A model generated the notes under the pieces. The model was not told where the DNA came from. It saw only the letters and a list, made by a program, of their open reading frames with translations, and did not search any database. Positions 12,401 through 25,600 of a DNA stretch of 64,000 nucleotides are shown piece after piece. Location of the stretch: contig CAMQGK010000341.1 in assembly GCA_947000775.1 (NCBI GenBank), positions 5,413,001-5,477,000 of the forward strand. Direction: 5' to 3'. This DNA comes from Pterois miles (taxonomy: Eukaryota > Chordata > Actinopteri > Perciformes > Scorpaenidae). The translations under genes and the position numbers were made by a program. Position 1 is the stretch's first letter, and each line of letters starts with the position of its first letter.

Positions 12401-15400
12401 GTGGCATTATAAGGTCTCCTGCTCTAATATAAAGTCCCTTTTATTTAAAGGCAAAACAAACAGTGAGTGAGACATGATATGAGATACCCACATGATCCTC
12501 TGATTCTTGGATTACCGTCGATGTGGCATCAAATAGCAATCAGCATCAAACTCTGTAGATTTCCCTCGGGCCCTCCACAATATAATCCTCCTCCTTCCCC
12601 CAGGGTGGAGACTGTTGACTGTGGGGATGAGGCTGCATCGTGGCTTTCAGACTTCCTTGGACAGCCATGCCGCCTGATAAGACAAAGTCCTGATTTTACC
12701 CGAGACATGAAAAAGAGGCCTAGAGGAGGTACGTATGTGAGCATTTTACCTGTGCTGCCTGGCTCTTATGTCTTTACCCTGGATTTATCTGTAATACTGT
12801 ACATGAGCAATCCAAGGTCGCATATCCTGCTAATACCACCTCGTTGTGGCTTGACCTTGAATTCCTTTCAGCTGGTCTCTTGGAATTTAGAAATGTCATC
12901 TCTTTCTGCTTTTGCCAGTTACTCCGTTTAAAAGCACCAGTTTATTGCAAAAAAGACAATATGACATTCAGGCTGAGGTTGGGCGATGTAATAATATATA
13001 TCAGTCATTCTCAAAGACTGGGTCGGGACCAGTGGACAACTCAGGGTCTGAAAAGTCTTGTATTCTTTCTAATAGCCAGCCATTGCAAAAAGAGGTCTGA
13101 CTGTATAGAAGTCTTTGAGAAAATGAGTCAACTTCTCACTTGAGTTATTACCTCAGTAAACACTGTAAACATGAGTTAATTGTCTCAATCACTAGTTTCA
13201 AGTCTTCTTCAATATAGGATGATGATCATTTAGTAAATTATGGTCCCATTTAGAGTCAAATAGACCATAAAGCAGGGGATGCTTTATTGCGGGGCTACTT
13301 CGTGATTGACAGGTCGCTACCACGGCGTTGTCCGATTTGGGAGTAGTCCATGTTTTTGTTTTACAACCTTTCAGTGGGTTTTTAATCCATGAACGTTTAT
13401 TAGAATCTCTTTCATCGCCTAAAAATATCTTATTCAGTGTTTGTTTGTAGCACCGCCCTCTCGAGTCACTTCTGCTTGCAAAAAACAAGATGGCCAAACA
13501 GCCAAAATGCTGAACTCAAGGCTTCAAAACGGCAGTCCACAAACCAGTGGGTGACGTCATGGGGACTACGTCGTATACTACTACTATTACTACTACTACT
13601 ACTAGATTACTTCTTACATGCAGTCTATGGCCGGGACCCACAGGTGGGTTGCAGGGTTGCCAAATAAGTTGTTTATTCAACATTTATATCTGCAGAACAC
13701 CTTTGAGCCTACTTTAGCCTACTGTACTTATAACACTGAATCTGCTATGAAAGTACTGTAGCTAGTGTACATTCAGTTTGTTTTACTGACGAGAGGAAAA
13801 ACGCGAGAGCCTGTTAACTCCGCTTTAATGCATTTATTTGGTCTCCTTTATAAAGTTCACATGTACACATAGGTTTTCAATAACATGCATAAAACAAAGT
13901 GGTGATTTATCAAACGTATATCTCTTCAAAATAGCTGGTTTACCTATTCAAGATGGTAAAATGCAAAGCCGAAATGGCACTAAAAATGGTCAGGCAGGTT
14001 CATTTATGCACACATTTGCTCTTCTCACAGTTAACAGTTAAGGCCTATTGAGAATTTGGAAACACTGATATATATTATTGCATTCATGAACATGTTTTGA
14101 ACATGACGGGTGGTGTCTACGAAGGGGTACTTGAGTTCATCTGATAGGGCTGTGGAGGCACATCACACAGAAGGGAGTTGACATTCTGGTACTTCATCAG
14201 CTTTATACATCCAGTTCAGTTTTCATGTTGCAGTTAGTTGTGCTCAGCCTGTGAAGGAGCTCTGTCAAGTCTGGGAAAATCACCCTGATGTCATCTGAGC
14301 TTGGGCTTAGAGACAAATTTCCAATTGAAAGCCTGCGTTACAATCTGGCGATAAGGAATTTGAAAGACGTGGTATTACCAGCTGGGAGGATCTAACAAAG
14401 AGATACTATTGAGATGCATTATGGGAAGTGTGGGCTCTAGAGTTTATGGAGCTTGACTCAAAATAAAGACTAAAAATGAGGATATTTCAGCCTCTGCTGC
14501 ACAGATTTTGGCCAGTCTTTTTTTTTTTTAAATGTGCTGTTGATCACATTCAGCCACTAGATGTCACACTCTCCCTCCTCTGTTCCATTGCTTTCACTTC
14601 ACAAATGGTTGCAGGGTTTCTGCCAGAAAAGTCGTTAGAACCGGGGGAGGATGGTGCTGAGCAATACTCACGAGCTGAGCTGAATTGGCATTAACTTTTT
14701 GGCTAAAACCTTCAGTAACTGTGGCGAGCAAGACACAGGAACGTGGCTTGTCATGAGGAGTTGTAGCATTTCTTCACCGACAGCCTAAACTGTACACACA
14801 CTGCACTGCTACGCTCACAGCTATACTGCTACCCTCATACTCGTCGTCAGTCCGTCACACATATACACTCCTTCACTCAACACATTTAAGTTTAAAAAAA
14901 CATCTTAAAAATAGATAATTCCCCGATGCTAAGGCCCAGTGGGGAATCAATTTAGGCCCGGCGAAAACCTGGGTTGCCAGTTTGTTGCACAACCTGCATA
15001 TTTTATGGTCGAGTGGAGTGAGAGTCTTCATGAGCAGCAACATGTAGCCTGGCAGGCCTACAGCTATAGATTGAGGGTACTGTGTGTGGTGGATCTCAAA
15101 CAGGTCTGACGAGATAACCTGACTTTTAGTCCCTGAGTCAAACTCCAAAGCTGGCTCCTATCTTTCCCAGAATGCAACTGATATGTCTTTTCATTTGATC
15201 CTACCTGACCTGTAAACGCACACATCTGTTGTCGTTTGTGATGCAGGCTTTCTGTTAAAGATTTGTAGACAAACGTAAGCTGAGGTAACGCAGGTGACAC
15301 CTTGAGATTATTCTCTCAGCCATTAGAAAGCTCCCTTCAGAGCCATTATGCAACTATTTTCACAGTCTGAGTAGCAGTACTCATAACAACACATAGTGCC

Positions 15401-16821
15401 CCTTTAATGTCTGTAACTGTATCAAGCTTTTGCTGGTAATGTTGCATCAGTGAGCCGCATTATTGAATTCACAGCATCAATATGATGAATTATATTAGTT
15501 GTTCTTTCATCATTGTTCCATTAACTGGATGAGCCAATTCCCATCTGGCTATTTTATGTATTCATTTCTTATATCACAGTATATATTGCTATTTTTACAA
15601 AGCAATCGTATCACAAGGTCCATTTAGTTGCTGTTCTGGAGCTTTTGATCGTATCTCACAATCTCTCTCGGCAGATGCAGTTTGACCGGTCTTCATTGAA
15701 TTGTAGATGTTCAAATTTACATTTTCAGAGCATTTCAAGGACTTCTTGTTGGCTTAAAAATTGAGATTGATATTGCTGTATAAAATTATACACACAGGTG
15801 ACAGAATATTTTAGTCCACCTCTCGCCCACCTCTAATTCATGTTTTTTGAATTGTGAGTGCACATTTTGATTAATTTTAACAAGTTTCACCCTCTGTGTG
15901 ACAGCTGAACCTCAGTTTTCAGGCCGTGTGAGGATGCAGGCTGCACAAACCAGAGATCAGAATGTTTTCCTCAAATTGAACAATTCACGGGGGTAATATA
16001 AAGTCTCTCTCTTCTAGCTGCCACCTCCACATCCCTCTCCCTGGTGAATGAGGCTCAGTATCTCATGATCAACCGTGCCAGTGTGGAGTTCATTCAGAAA
16101 CTAATGAGCAGCAGGTTTGAACACATGATGTGTTATTCAAAATACCCAATGCTCCAGTGAAAAAACATCAGGATCCGTCGACGCCTGTGCATTTACATTA
16201 CAGTGGATAATTTACGCTGCAAAATAACGTGCAATTTCCACATTTCCTTTCTCAGGCAGGACGACTCCGAGGGCGATCAGCTCCTTGACACACAGAATGT
16301 CATTAGCCGCTTCCGAGCCAATTTAGTCATCGCTGGAGAAGAACCATTTGAGGAGGATAATTGGTCACACTTGATTATTGGCAACACTCAGTTCGTGGTG
16401 AGCTGACACTTTGAGATACATGATGAAAAATCTTCACATGCCTTGAAAGCAGATTTCTCTGATATTATTGTCCTCTCTTGTCTGTGCGATTAACCGAAAA
16501 GGTCGCAGGTCAGTGTGGACGGTGCCAGATGGTTGGAGTAGACCAGGAAAGTGGGACCAAAACCAAAGAGCCGCTGATGTCTCTGTCGGCCTACCGCAGT
16601 GGGAAGGTCAGTCAAAACAAGTACTGCTCATTCATGCAGATGCTGTGTATGTGTGTTGGGGCAGTGAAGTGCATGTAAAGTCATATCACTTTGCCTGTTA
16701 TTTTACACATTTTTAGGTCACTTTTGGTGTGTACTTGACCCACCAGCTACCAGAGGGCTCCACTAAACCCAGTGTTCTCTCTGCTGGTTCCCTGATACAG
16801 CCAGAGCAGCACACTCCTTGA
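9483..16821 (+). CDS. mocos: molybdenum cofactor sulfurase, 15 coding exons
   Basis: Exons: 9483-9594, 9665-9754, 9834-9900, 9996-10634, 10745-10821, 10936-11135, 11232-11348, 11430-11792, 11900-12062, 12174-12261, 12604-12728, 16018-16114, 16256-16397, 16502-16606, 16717-16821. They sum to 2490 nt (829 codons plus TGA), all phases agree and every intron is GT-AG. The N-terminal half is a class V aminotransferase-like, PLP-dependent cysteine desulfurase: YLDHAATT just after exon 1, the SFYKMFGFPTGLGALLV segment with the probable PLP lysine near residue 253, and RTGCFCNTGAC with the persulfide cysteine near 413. The C-terminal half is the MOSC region, with YPIKSCGAYEV near 545-555 and QCGRCQMV near 764. 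By family knowledge it adds the terminal sulfur to molybdenum cofactor, activating xanthine dehydrogenase and aldehyde oxidase in the cytosol. It is slightly shorter than the human protein. Intron 11 is 3.3 kb and contains repeats. Confidence 0.96.
13437..13640 (+). repeat. dispersed repeat fragment plus ACT microsatellite in mocos intron 11
   Basis: The segment contains CAAAAAACAAGATGGCC, a TGACGTCATGGGGACTACGTCG block and TGCAGTCTATGG. The last resembles ATACAGTCTATGG at 23337-23349 and 33811-33823. An ACT trinucleotide run occupies 13577-13604. The pattern suggests ends of one nonautonomous repeat family; no coding capacity was seen. Confidence 0.45.
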
Positions 16822-17074
16822 TCTGCATCATCCTCTTTATTTACAGTATTTTGGTGACATCTTTGGTCCATTTCTGCACTGCATGTTCTAAAGACCACCT
16901 GTCAAACACTGCAGGGAGTTTCTACAGATGCTTCACTTTTATTTGTCTGTGTAGCCCCCGTGGCTTTTATCCTCTCAAGTGTGATTTTATTCTATCCAAG
17001 TCTGTTTTGATGGGAAATGAATGTGTTTTCTAGATTTTTTTTACCCCCAGTGATAACCTTTTTAAAATGTGTGA

Positions 17075-17080
17075 AATAAA
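17075..17080 (+). terminator. mocos: candidate mocos polyadenylation signal
   Basis: AATAAA lies 254 bp after the mocos stop codon, in a U-rich stretch on the sense strand. It is the first canonical hexamer I noticed downstream of the gene. RNA evidence is lacking. Confidence 0.5.
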
Positions 17081-17919
17081 GTGGATGAGTATATTAATAT
17101 ATAATTCTAATTTGAATGTATTACTGTTATTTGAGCCAAAACATGTCAGGCTTGATGCCATAATCGCTACTCATGTTAATGTCCCAGACAGTTCTTCCTC
17201 TGTTTATTCCCATGGAGGATTATGTATATTGCTATTAATTCCAAGCACACCACCGCTGCCACAAATCTAAAACATATTGCTCCTTGTAATGGGAAAACTC
17301 GGTGCTCAATATACAGTATGCTCTCAGTCTGATATGCACTAAGACATCAGATGTTCTATATATAAAGTAATAATATCTTGGCCAACAGAAATGATGCTCA
17401 GTGACGTGTTCTGTCGAGGTTTGTCAGTAAAATTGTCCCTGTATATTGCTTACCTGTGGAGCAGTATGAGGTGTCTGCTGTGTGTCTCAGCGTTTTGTAC
17501 TACTTCTACCATGTTTGCGAGTATGTGTGCACACATGTCAGATTGCATGGTGCATAGAAATCACATGTATAAATGTGTGGATAGATTGGATAGGGTAGAA
17601 AATGGTACCAAGAATTACAAACAAACGCTAAATGAATGACACATGAAAGGAAGTGCCTACATAAAGTGTCATAGTAAGGTGTAAGGAGCGTCCAGGTCAG
17701 CTTCAGGCCCTATGGGAGGGTTGAACACCATTATTCCAGGAGAGATTCTCTAATATGGTATTTTATAGGCCATAAGCTGCGACTTACAGCATTTTCATAC
17801 TCATCGACCCTTCATGGACTGTTTTTCCTTTAATACATCACCCATCTCTTCCTCATGGTGCTCAGACTCTGTACTCTGACAGTGGTTGTTTCTCTAAGTT
17901 GTAATGTGAATTAATCATA

Positions 17920-18165
17920 TACTGTATGTGTGTGTATATGTGTACTGTATGTATCTATACATCTGTGAATGTTCTCATTCATCCAGGTCATATTCATTCT
18001 GGCAACAATTGAATGGAAGGCAACTGGACTTAGATTTGATCTAAATCTAAGTCGTGTGTGTGTGTATATGTGTGTATACTGTATATATGTATGCATATAT
18101 GTGTATATATATATGCACACATATACAGTACATACTGTATGTGTATATATGTGTGTGTGTTTGTA
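17920..18165. repeat. TG/TA low-complexity tract
   Basis: Runs of TGTGTG, TATATG and ATACTGTATG alternate, with a non-repetitive island at about 17965-18050. Inside that island GATTTAGATC-like sequence forms a small dyad (CTTAGATTTGATCTAAATCTAAG at 18028-18050). No gene is present. Confidence 0.75.
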
Positions 18166-18167
18166 TA

Positions 18168-18375
18168 TAAGATAAGATAAGATGAACCTTTATTAATCCC
18201 CGGAGGGGAATTCGGGTGTCTTAGCAGCATCAACAACAGTACAGATAAATACAGTACAGTAAAAAGTAACAGAGAAGGTGCAGTGAATGAAATAAGGTGC
18301 AATGAAGATAATTGACAATAAAAATAAATAAGTAACAGTAATAAGTAAAGTGCAGCAGGTGGTGGGTATTGTATA
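18168..18375. repeat. dispersed repeat beginning with GATAAGATAAGATGAACC
   Basis: The block GATAAGATAAGATGAACC, then TTTATTAATCCCCGGAGGGG and AATTCGG, is a motif I associate with abundant fish repeats. Downstream are GTACAG and AATAAG-rich runs. Family membership rests on recognition only, since no second copy was found in the window. Confidence 0.5.
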
Positions 18376-18479
18376 TGCACAGCATATGTATATGTAGTTA
18401 TATAATTATATGTAATTATATACATTTGGAATAAATACGGAGCAGATGATCACAGAGTCACATGGGGGTCATACTGTTA

Positions 18480-18710
18480 TACTATACTGTTTATATATTG
18501 TGTATATATATATACACACACAGTATACTGTATCTGTGTATATGTATATGATGTAAGTGTACAGATGTATATATACAGTATGTATATGTATGTTTGTATA
18601 TACCATATATATATTTATACATATACTGTATGTGTATATTATATACTGTATGTGTATATTCTTATATATGTATACGGTATATTTATATATAGATTCTTAT
18701 ATTCTACCAA
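18480..18710. repeat. TATA-rich low-complexity tract
   Basis: Irregular alternation of TATATA, ATACTGTATG and GTATATG over about 230 bp. The palindromic unit ATACTGTAT or similar recurs several times. No coding exon is seen. Confidence 0.75.
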
Positions 18711-19248
18711 AATAAATGATCTCATCTAGAAGTTTATTTTAAGTAAACTTTATTGGAAAAAACTGAAAATGACACTGACGTTCTCATTTGTTTAGATCTG
18801 TATTTATAGATTTGGACCAGCTTTGTAAGGATGTCCACAGGTTTTGAACTATGTGACAGGAATAAGACAAGTACTTGGTGGTGTTGTTTCCACGTTTGAG
18901 GTACACAGGTGACAATTTTCATCACCAAATTTAAATCTCTTTTTAACAAAATCAAAAAATATAATAAAAATAATTTGAGGAATAAATTTGGTTCAAAATT
19001 GTAAGATGTAACTATGTTCAGGAGGAATTGGGAATGTAAGGAATTTTGTTCTAATTGTAAATTATTATTTTTTTTGCTTTTTTAAATAATTTTGAAATGT
19101 GGTATCCTTGGAAACGAAGGGTACATTAATTTTACAAAATATTGTCTAAGAAATTTATTGTTGCATCATCGTGTAAAAAGTATTCATTGTCAATATATGA
19201 GCGTGCCAGTGTTTTCCAGATTGTCACTGATGAATAGAGTAAGTGCTT

Positions 19249-19387
19249 CGTGTCTAGAAGGTAACCCCCAAGTTGAGAAGACGTGGGAAAACTCTCGCGA
19301 GACTAGCGACCCGACGACATACTCTGGCCGTAACGCGCCTCCACTGTATCGCGAGAGTTTCAACTTGGGGGTTACCTTCTAGACACG
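19249..19387. repeat. 139-bp element with perfect 28-bp terminal inverted repeats
   Basis: Bases 19249-19276 and 19360-19387 are exact inverted copies, beginning CGTGTCTAGAAGG at the left end. Inside, AACTCTCGCGA near the left arm is mirrored by TCGCGAGAGTT near the right arm. The element lies 270-408 bp upstream of the lipase start codon. It could be a short palindromic MITE or a duplicated promoter module; the sequence alone does not decide. Confidence 0.8.
19293..19302. promoter_or_regulatory. TCTCGCGAGA motif, candidate BANP-type promoter element
   Basis: TCTCGCGAGA is a perfect 10-bp palindrome at this position, and a partial second site, TCGCGAGA, lies at 19349-19356. The motif is known as a vertebrate CpG-rich promoter element bound by BANP. 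Its place about 350 bp before the next start codon supports a promoter role, but this is inference. Confidence 0.45.
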
Positions 19388-19433
19388 ACCAAAGTGAAGG
19401 TTGGTAAACGATTCAGTTTACTGTGTGCTATGT

Positions 19434-19504
19434 TTAAGGTGGCGTCGCCTGTAACATGTACAGTATTGTGCTTTGTAATACAGTATGTAGTAGCGCCACC
19501 TTAA
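19434..19504. repeat. 71-bp hairpin-like inverted repeat
   Basis: TTAAGGTGGCG at 19434-19444 is mirrored by CGCCACCTTAA at 19494-19504. The interior carries TACAGTATTG and AATACAGTA, which also partly pair. It sits between the 139-bp palindrome and the lipase start codon. Confidence 0.7.
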
Positions 19505-19656
19505 CAATCCCTGGCACCTCCTCTTCTGCGCGATTTAACCAGTTTGATCGAAGTTTGTGTTGTTAGCTCTTTACCATGTAACAGAAAAACAGCATAACGG
19601 AGGTCAGAGGTTACTTATACATTGAAGTGTTTTTACTGAAATAATACTGACGTTAA

Positions 19657-22600
19657 ATGACGAGGAGGAGGGTCGTCAAACAGGATGGTTCATCCTCCGC
19701 AGCCAGCCAGGTCCAGAGGTCTGCCCGGGTCCGGGAGGAGGGGAGGCCGTGAGTTAGCTTCATTTACTCCAGTGTGCTGCTGCTAATGGCTCTGCTAACT
19801 TCACATTAAAGCGTTAAAGCATTAAAGCGTCTGCATCTGCTGTCGACAGCGTCACTAACTTCTTGATCAGCTGTGTTTTGGTTTACAGTGATCAACTTCC
19901 ACAACCTAAAGTTTGTAAATTAACCTAGCATACAAGTAAGTAGTGACATTAACCAGGAGACCCGGTGACAAGACGGATATAGTTAATATATCTCTATTTT
20001 CCTGTTCTAAGGTTAGCAATAAGTCAACAGCATGATTTAGTTAATATATATCTATACATTTCCTGTTCTAACATTAGCAGTAATAGTTAGTAGCAGAGTC
20101 TGAACATGTAGCCAGTAATAACATTCAAAGCACCCTTATTGTACTGTTTATAAAACAAGATGTTTGGACTTTGTTGTAACTATCTGAAGTATCAAATACT
20201 TATCAATGCATAGAAAATAAATGCAGGAAATGTGTTAAACAGACACTGAAATGGTTAGGTAGTTCACAGTGCAATATCAGGAGGTGATATGGGAGTTGAA
20301 CCTTTGTGGTCAAGGACTGTGCTGTAAAAATGCTATAAACTTCAGTATAAGTCATGACTTTTATCTTTATGGGTATCAGGACGATACAGAGTCAAATAGC
20401 TGGATCAGATATCGATGACAGCATTTGCAAAGCTCACTAATTAACAGGTGATATGTTGGGATGCCCTGATCACGCTTTTTCAGTCATGATAAAGATATCT
20501 GGGCTTTGGGTATCGGCCAATACCAAGTACCGATCTGATACCAGTGTTTTAATTAATAAGCTATATTCCTCACAGTGTGGAAGCTGACATCAGGCTTCAC
20601 TTAAACATTGCTTTCCTGGCTTTGTAAAACAAAATGTGAGCTATAAATAGATAGAAATTCAGTGAATTGATCCATCCATCCATCTGCAATTACTTATCCT
20701 GTTCCAGCTGACATTGGACGAAGGCGGGGTTCACCCTGGACAGGTCTCCAGACTATCACAGGGCTGACACATAGACACAGACAATCATTCACACCTACAG
20801 GCAATTTAGTCTTCAATTAATTGTGGGAGGAAGCTGGAGAACCTGGAGAAAACCCACACTAACACGGGGAGAACATGCAAAACTGCCAGTGAATTGATAT
20901 TAAATTAATAAATTGTACACCAGCAGCTTGGTAAAAAAAGATCTTCTAAATGTACAGGAATTATAATTCACAATTTCACAAAACTTAAACAGGATTTAAA
21001 ATTTCAGTATATAATGTATATAACATATAAACGTAGAATTGAATTTAATAGATCGGCCCCATTGTCATATCTGATCCACCTATTCGAGTCAGTATCATTG
21101 CATCCCTATATAGCATATTATATACTAAAATTGTAATTCCTGTTTAAATTTGGACCAATTTGTTGCTGCATTTAAAAGGTTTACACCAGAATTTTCATTT
21201 AGATGAAAATATAGATGTATTTATTTGATCATTTTATTTTAGAAATTTAGGAAAGTGACGATTAAGTGAAGACTTACACATAAATAATGATCCCAGTCAC
21301 AGTGAGCCATACTCTTATTAATTAGACTGGTATCGGATCAGTACTCGGTATCGACAGATTGCTAAAGCCCAGGTATCATTGTCAGGACTGAAAAAGTCAG
21401 ATCAGTACATCCCTACTTTATATTCAGAGTCATAGTAGTAAGCTTAAAGGTAACAGTTACATGAATTCCTTGTAATATGGTTGTAAAACAAAGGTTGCGT
21501 TGCAGTAGTGAAATCTGGTATGAGGTGTTGGACATCTAGAAAAGATCTCTAATGGTATAGTAAAAGCTCTGGACAGACGAGGCGACACTTCAATGGCTGC
21601 TGAAATAAATGATCTCCTATATGTTTCCCTCAGGCAGTGAGCAGAAATCCTTCTTGGACTAAAAGGGCTCTTCTGGCTGATTAGAGTGTTAATGGAGGGG
21701 GTGGGATGTATTGTCCATTAATTGCCAATAGTCTGAATAGCATCCTCTTTTCTGCTGCTGCCTCCAGGGAGTCAAGACAGACTCCAATGACAGCCTGCCT
21801 TATTGATTAGATTATTCAGATCTTCTCTCCCATATTAATGCTGCAACCACAGACTGGTGGGACATGTGCGGAGCAGCTCTGTACATGCCAATGGGCTTGA
21901 GTGTACATTCCCATCATGTACATCTGCTGTTTGAATAGTGATGCGTTCAATTGCTGGTGCTGAACAGTGAGCGAACTACAGTCAGCCAGTCAGTCAGTCA
22001 GTGAGTGGCTACGACTGTGAACTGAATTGTGATTCGAATCAGCAAAGCAATGCGAGATTTCCACCTCCTCTAGCGCCTCACAATTGCTGAGTCATCCAAA
22101 AACTTCTGCAGGTGAAATGAAGCAGAGTTGCAGCTGAAGTGAGATGTAAAGTGGATGAAAACGAGAGGTGGGAATGAAGCTTTTCCAATGTTATTGTCAC
22201 AATACTGGAATTTATAACTCCAATACTATACCTTGAAAAATATTGATATCCTGCAAGAACCCCTTATTTGGTTACCATATTTTTTTCCATCAATCACCTG
22301 CATGAATATCGAGGTCACCCACCTGAGCCATTCGCGACCCGAACACGACCACAGCTTGTCAGCAATAAAGACTCATAGCTGCTAAGGGGCGGCAATAGCT
22401 CAGTCTGTGGGGACTTGGCTTGGGAACCGGATGGTCATCAGTTCATTTGGGGACTGGTAGCTGGAGAGGTGCCAGTTTGCCTCCTGGGCAGTGCCAAGGT
22501 TCCCTTCAGCAGTGCACTGACACCCCCAACTGCTCCCTGGGCACTGTATAGTAGCTGCCCACTGCTCCTAATAAACAAAGATTAAATGCAAAAGCTTAAT

Positions 22601-25600
22601 TACACTGTGTGCTGTACTATGTGACAATAATAGTTGTACATTTTTACATGACATCTCACCCCCTTAACGAATTAAACCCAAACTTATCGGGCAAATGAAC
22701 ACTTGAACAAACACCAGTGTGGTATGAACGACCGAAAATGACAGAAACCATCTTTGGGGAAAAATATTGGATGTAAGCTTTTGGTGCCGTAAAATAAAAC
22801 TCGTGAGATTGTGTTTACAATATGGGAAGTCGTGCTTAGTGTTCAAGTGGCAATGGCAATATTAACGTTACTGTCTCTGTCTAGAAGCCACAGAGGTTAA
22901 TTTAGCAAGCTAGCAAGTGGGTAACATAATAAAGGAAATGCAAAGACATAATATCAGAGGAGAAAGATGAGTTCATTTATGCACCATGGAAGACCAACTT
23001 CCATGGTCTCCGCCATTTCTGACGTCAACAAACTCGTCACAAGTCGTGACCTCTGAGCTTTCAGAAACTGGGGGGGCAGGATTTATGACGTGTACTGCAG
23101 CCAACCACCAGGGGGCAATCACAATGTTTTGGCTTCACTTTTGGGAGCTGTCATGCCATCCATGTTTATATACTGAACATGGTCAACATGTCAGTAGAGC
23201 AAAAAAAGGTGTGCCCTACTATGTACATCACAAGTACATTTAAAGTAATTATAGCATTTCACTTTATAAAAATTCTGTATTTAATTGATCAAGATGTTTT
23301 GGCTTCACTTTAGGGGAGCCGTCATGTCATCCATGTTTATATACAGTCTATGATTTGGTGTTGTGACACTTGAAGCGAGTATGAGCTGATCTGGCTCAGA
23401 GGTGGGGGTTTAAAACCATCAATAATCAATAATAATCATTGTCAAGTTAACAGATGGTGATGCGTAGTGCTCTTAGTCTCCTCCATTGGGGTCATCTGCC
23501 TTTACTGACACACGTTATGTAAGATAATGGTCAGATGGTCAGTAGTCACATTCATTCTGTTCCTCTCTGTGCTCTCAGGTCCAGATGGTGGCTGAAAAGA
23601 GGCTTATTGGCCCTCTTTGTGGTGCCTTTCTTGCTGAGAATACTCCCAGAGTTAATCCAGCACTATGTGTACACTCACAGACGTAAGTGATTTCCCTCTC
23701 TGCCTTTGGGAAGTAATGTAAGTCTTCATGTCATCCACCTCTCTTCTTTCCCGGTTTGTAGTCAGGGTGCCGTTCTTTGTGGACCTCAGCCGACCTGCTG
23801 ATTTCTCCCTTAATCACACCATCAACATGTACCTAACATCAGAAGAAGGAATCTCCCTTGGTGTGTGGTGAGTATAAGCCACCATTTTTGTTTCTTTTTC
23901 TAGCCACCTCTCTCTGTATAAATAAAAAAGCTAATTGATCGGTTCTGTCTCTAAGCGGGTGTATTGCTCTAAACTGTTCAAGGCACACAGTCCCTGAAAG
24001 GCACTGGAAAGAGGCACAGGGGAAGGACTTGGCCTGGTACCAGAACACTTTAAGGGATGGGAGTCCAATTTTCATATATCTTCATGGGAACACAGGCACA
24101 CGGTATGATAAATAATGCAGTGGTATTATATTTTGCTCCCCAAAGAAGCAGAGAGTAAAAGCTCCACACTGCCAGACGTATTTGGATTTGTTTTTCTGAG
24201 ACGCTGTTGTCTGTGAATCATTTCCAACAGGGCAGCCACTCATCGGGTGGGAGTGGCAAAAGTGAGTGATCACCGACACAAATATATTAATCTTTTGAAT
24301 GTCTAATAAAGATATGAAATTCTCAATAGCCATTCTGATGACAAACAAGCGTTATGTGTCAACAGGTATTGAGTGCACTGGGTTACCACGTGCTGGTGCC
24401 TGACTACAGAGGTTGGTGAAAAATTAAGATTTATAGCTTTTCTTCTAAACATATTTTCCATCTCTATGCTTCTTTGCCCTCTTATTGACTGAAATACATA
24501 ACCTTCTCACATTGATTTAACATCATTTGCAGGCATAAGCTTACTGTGGAGTCATGCACTTGACTTGTGCTTGATGAGTTGATTGTTTTAAGGCAGTCAA
24601 AAAACAGCAGTTCAAATTAAGGTCAGCGTCTAGTGCAGGTTTCTCCTCTGAGTGGCTGCCACCTGGTGGACATGAAGAGCATCTCTGCGATCTGTCTTTG
24701 AAACTCTGGCAGGGTTTGGAGATTCCACCGGGGAGCCGACTGAAGCTGGCCTGACCGCTGATGCCCTCTACTTGTACAAATGGGCGAAAGTACGCAGTGG
24801 AAACAGCCTGGTCGTCATCTGGGGACACTCTCTGGGCACCGGGTCAGTAAGCAAAGACTCCCAACCCACAGTGTTTTCTAGTGGAGACACTCTTGCATGA
24901 GTTAAAATGATTCAGGTGACTGTTTTGGATGTACGCTGCATGCTTTAGCTTTTATGTAATCACCTGCAGCATATATACCTTTGTGGCACTTGTTATTCAT
25001 GTCTAATTAATCTACACTAATACAGCAGCAACCTGCATGATGGCCGTAATGGCTGCACAGATGAGGAAAAGCGCTCCACACAGAAATTAGTCGCCAACCG
25101 ATTAAAATATGCCAGATATTGTCCAGAAACCCTCACTGGTTCTGCATTTAGCATAAAAAACATACTGAAGTCATAACACGACAAACTGCAGCCCAGCAGG
25201 CCACAACAGCTGTCAGTGTGTCAGAGTGCTGACTTGACAAACTAACTGTGATTATCATAAAGTGGGCATGTCTGTAAAGGGGAGACTGGTGGGGACCCAG
25301 AGAACCCATTTACATTCACACATCTGGAGGTCAGAGGTCAAGAGACCCCTTTGAAAATGGCCATGACAGTTTTTCTTCGCCAAAATTTAGCACAGAGCGT
25401 TATTTAACCTAACCTAACCTAACAAGCTAGTCTGACATGGTTGGGAGTAGTGGACTGGAGGTTTTCTAGTTTCATATGATGCCAGAATCTTTACTCTAGC
25501 TTTAAAATCAGCCTGCTTCATTGCCTTAACGCATGAAAGAAATTTGTGGCCTTAAAACCAATTTGCATCAATGTGTTATAATCGCGATAACTTTGCATTG

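Noticed and set aside
22384..22456. Functional tRNA gene
   Set aside because: The A-box-like part is present, but the B-box is decayed and no cloverleaf is evident; it fits a SINE head.
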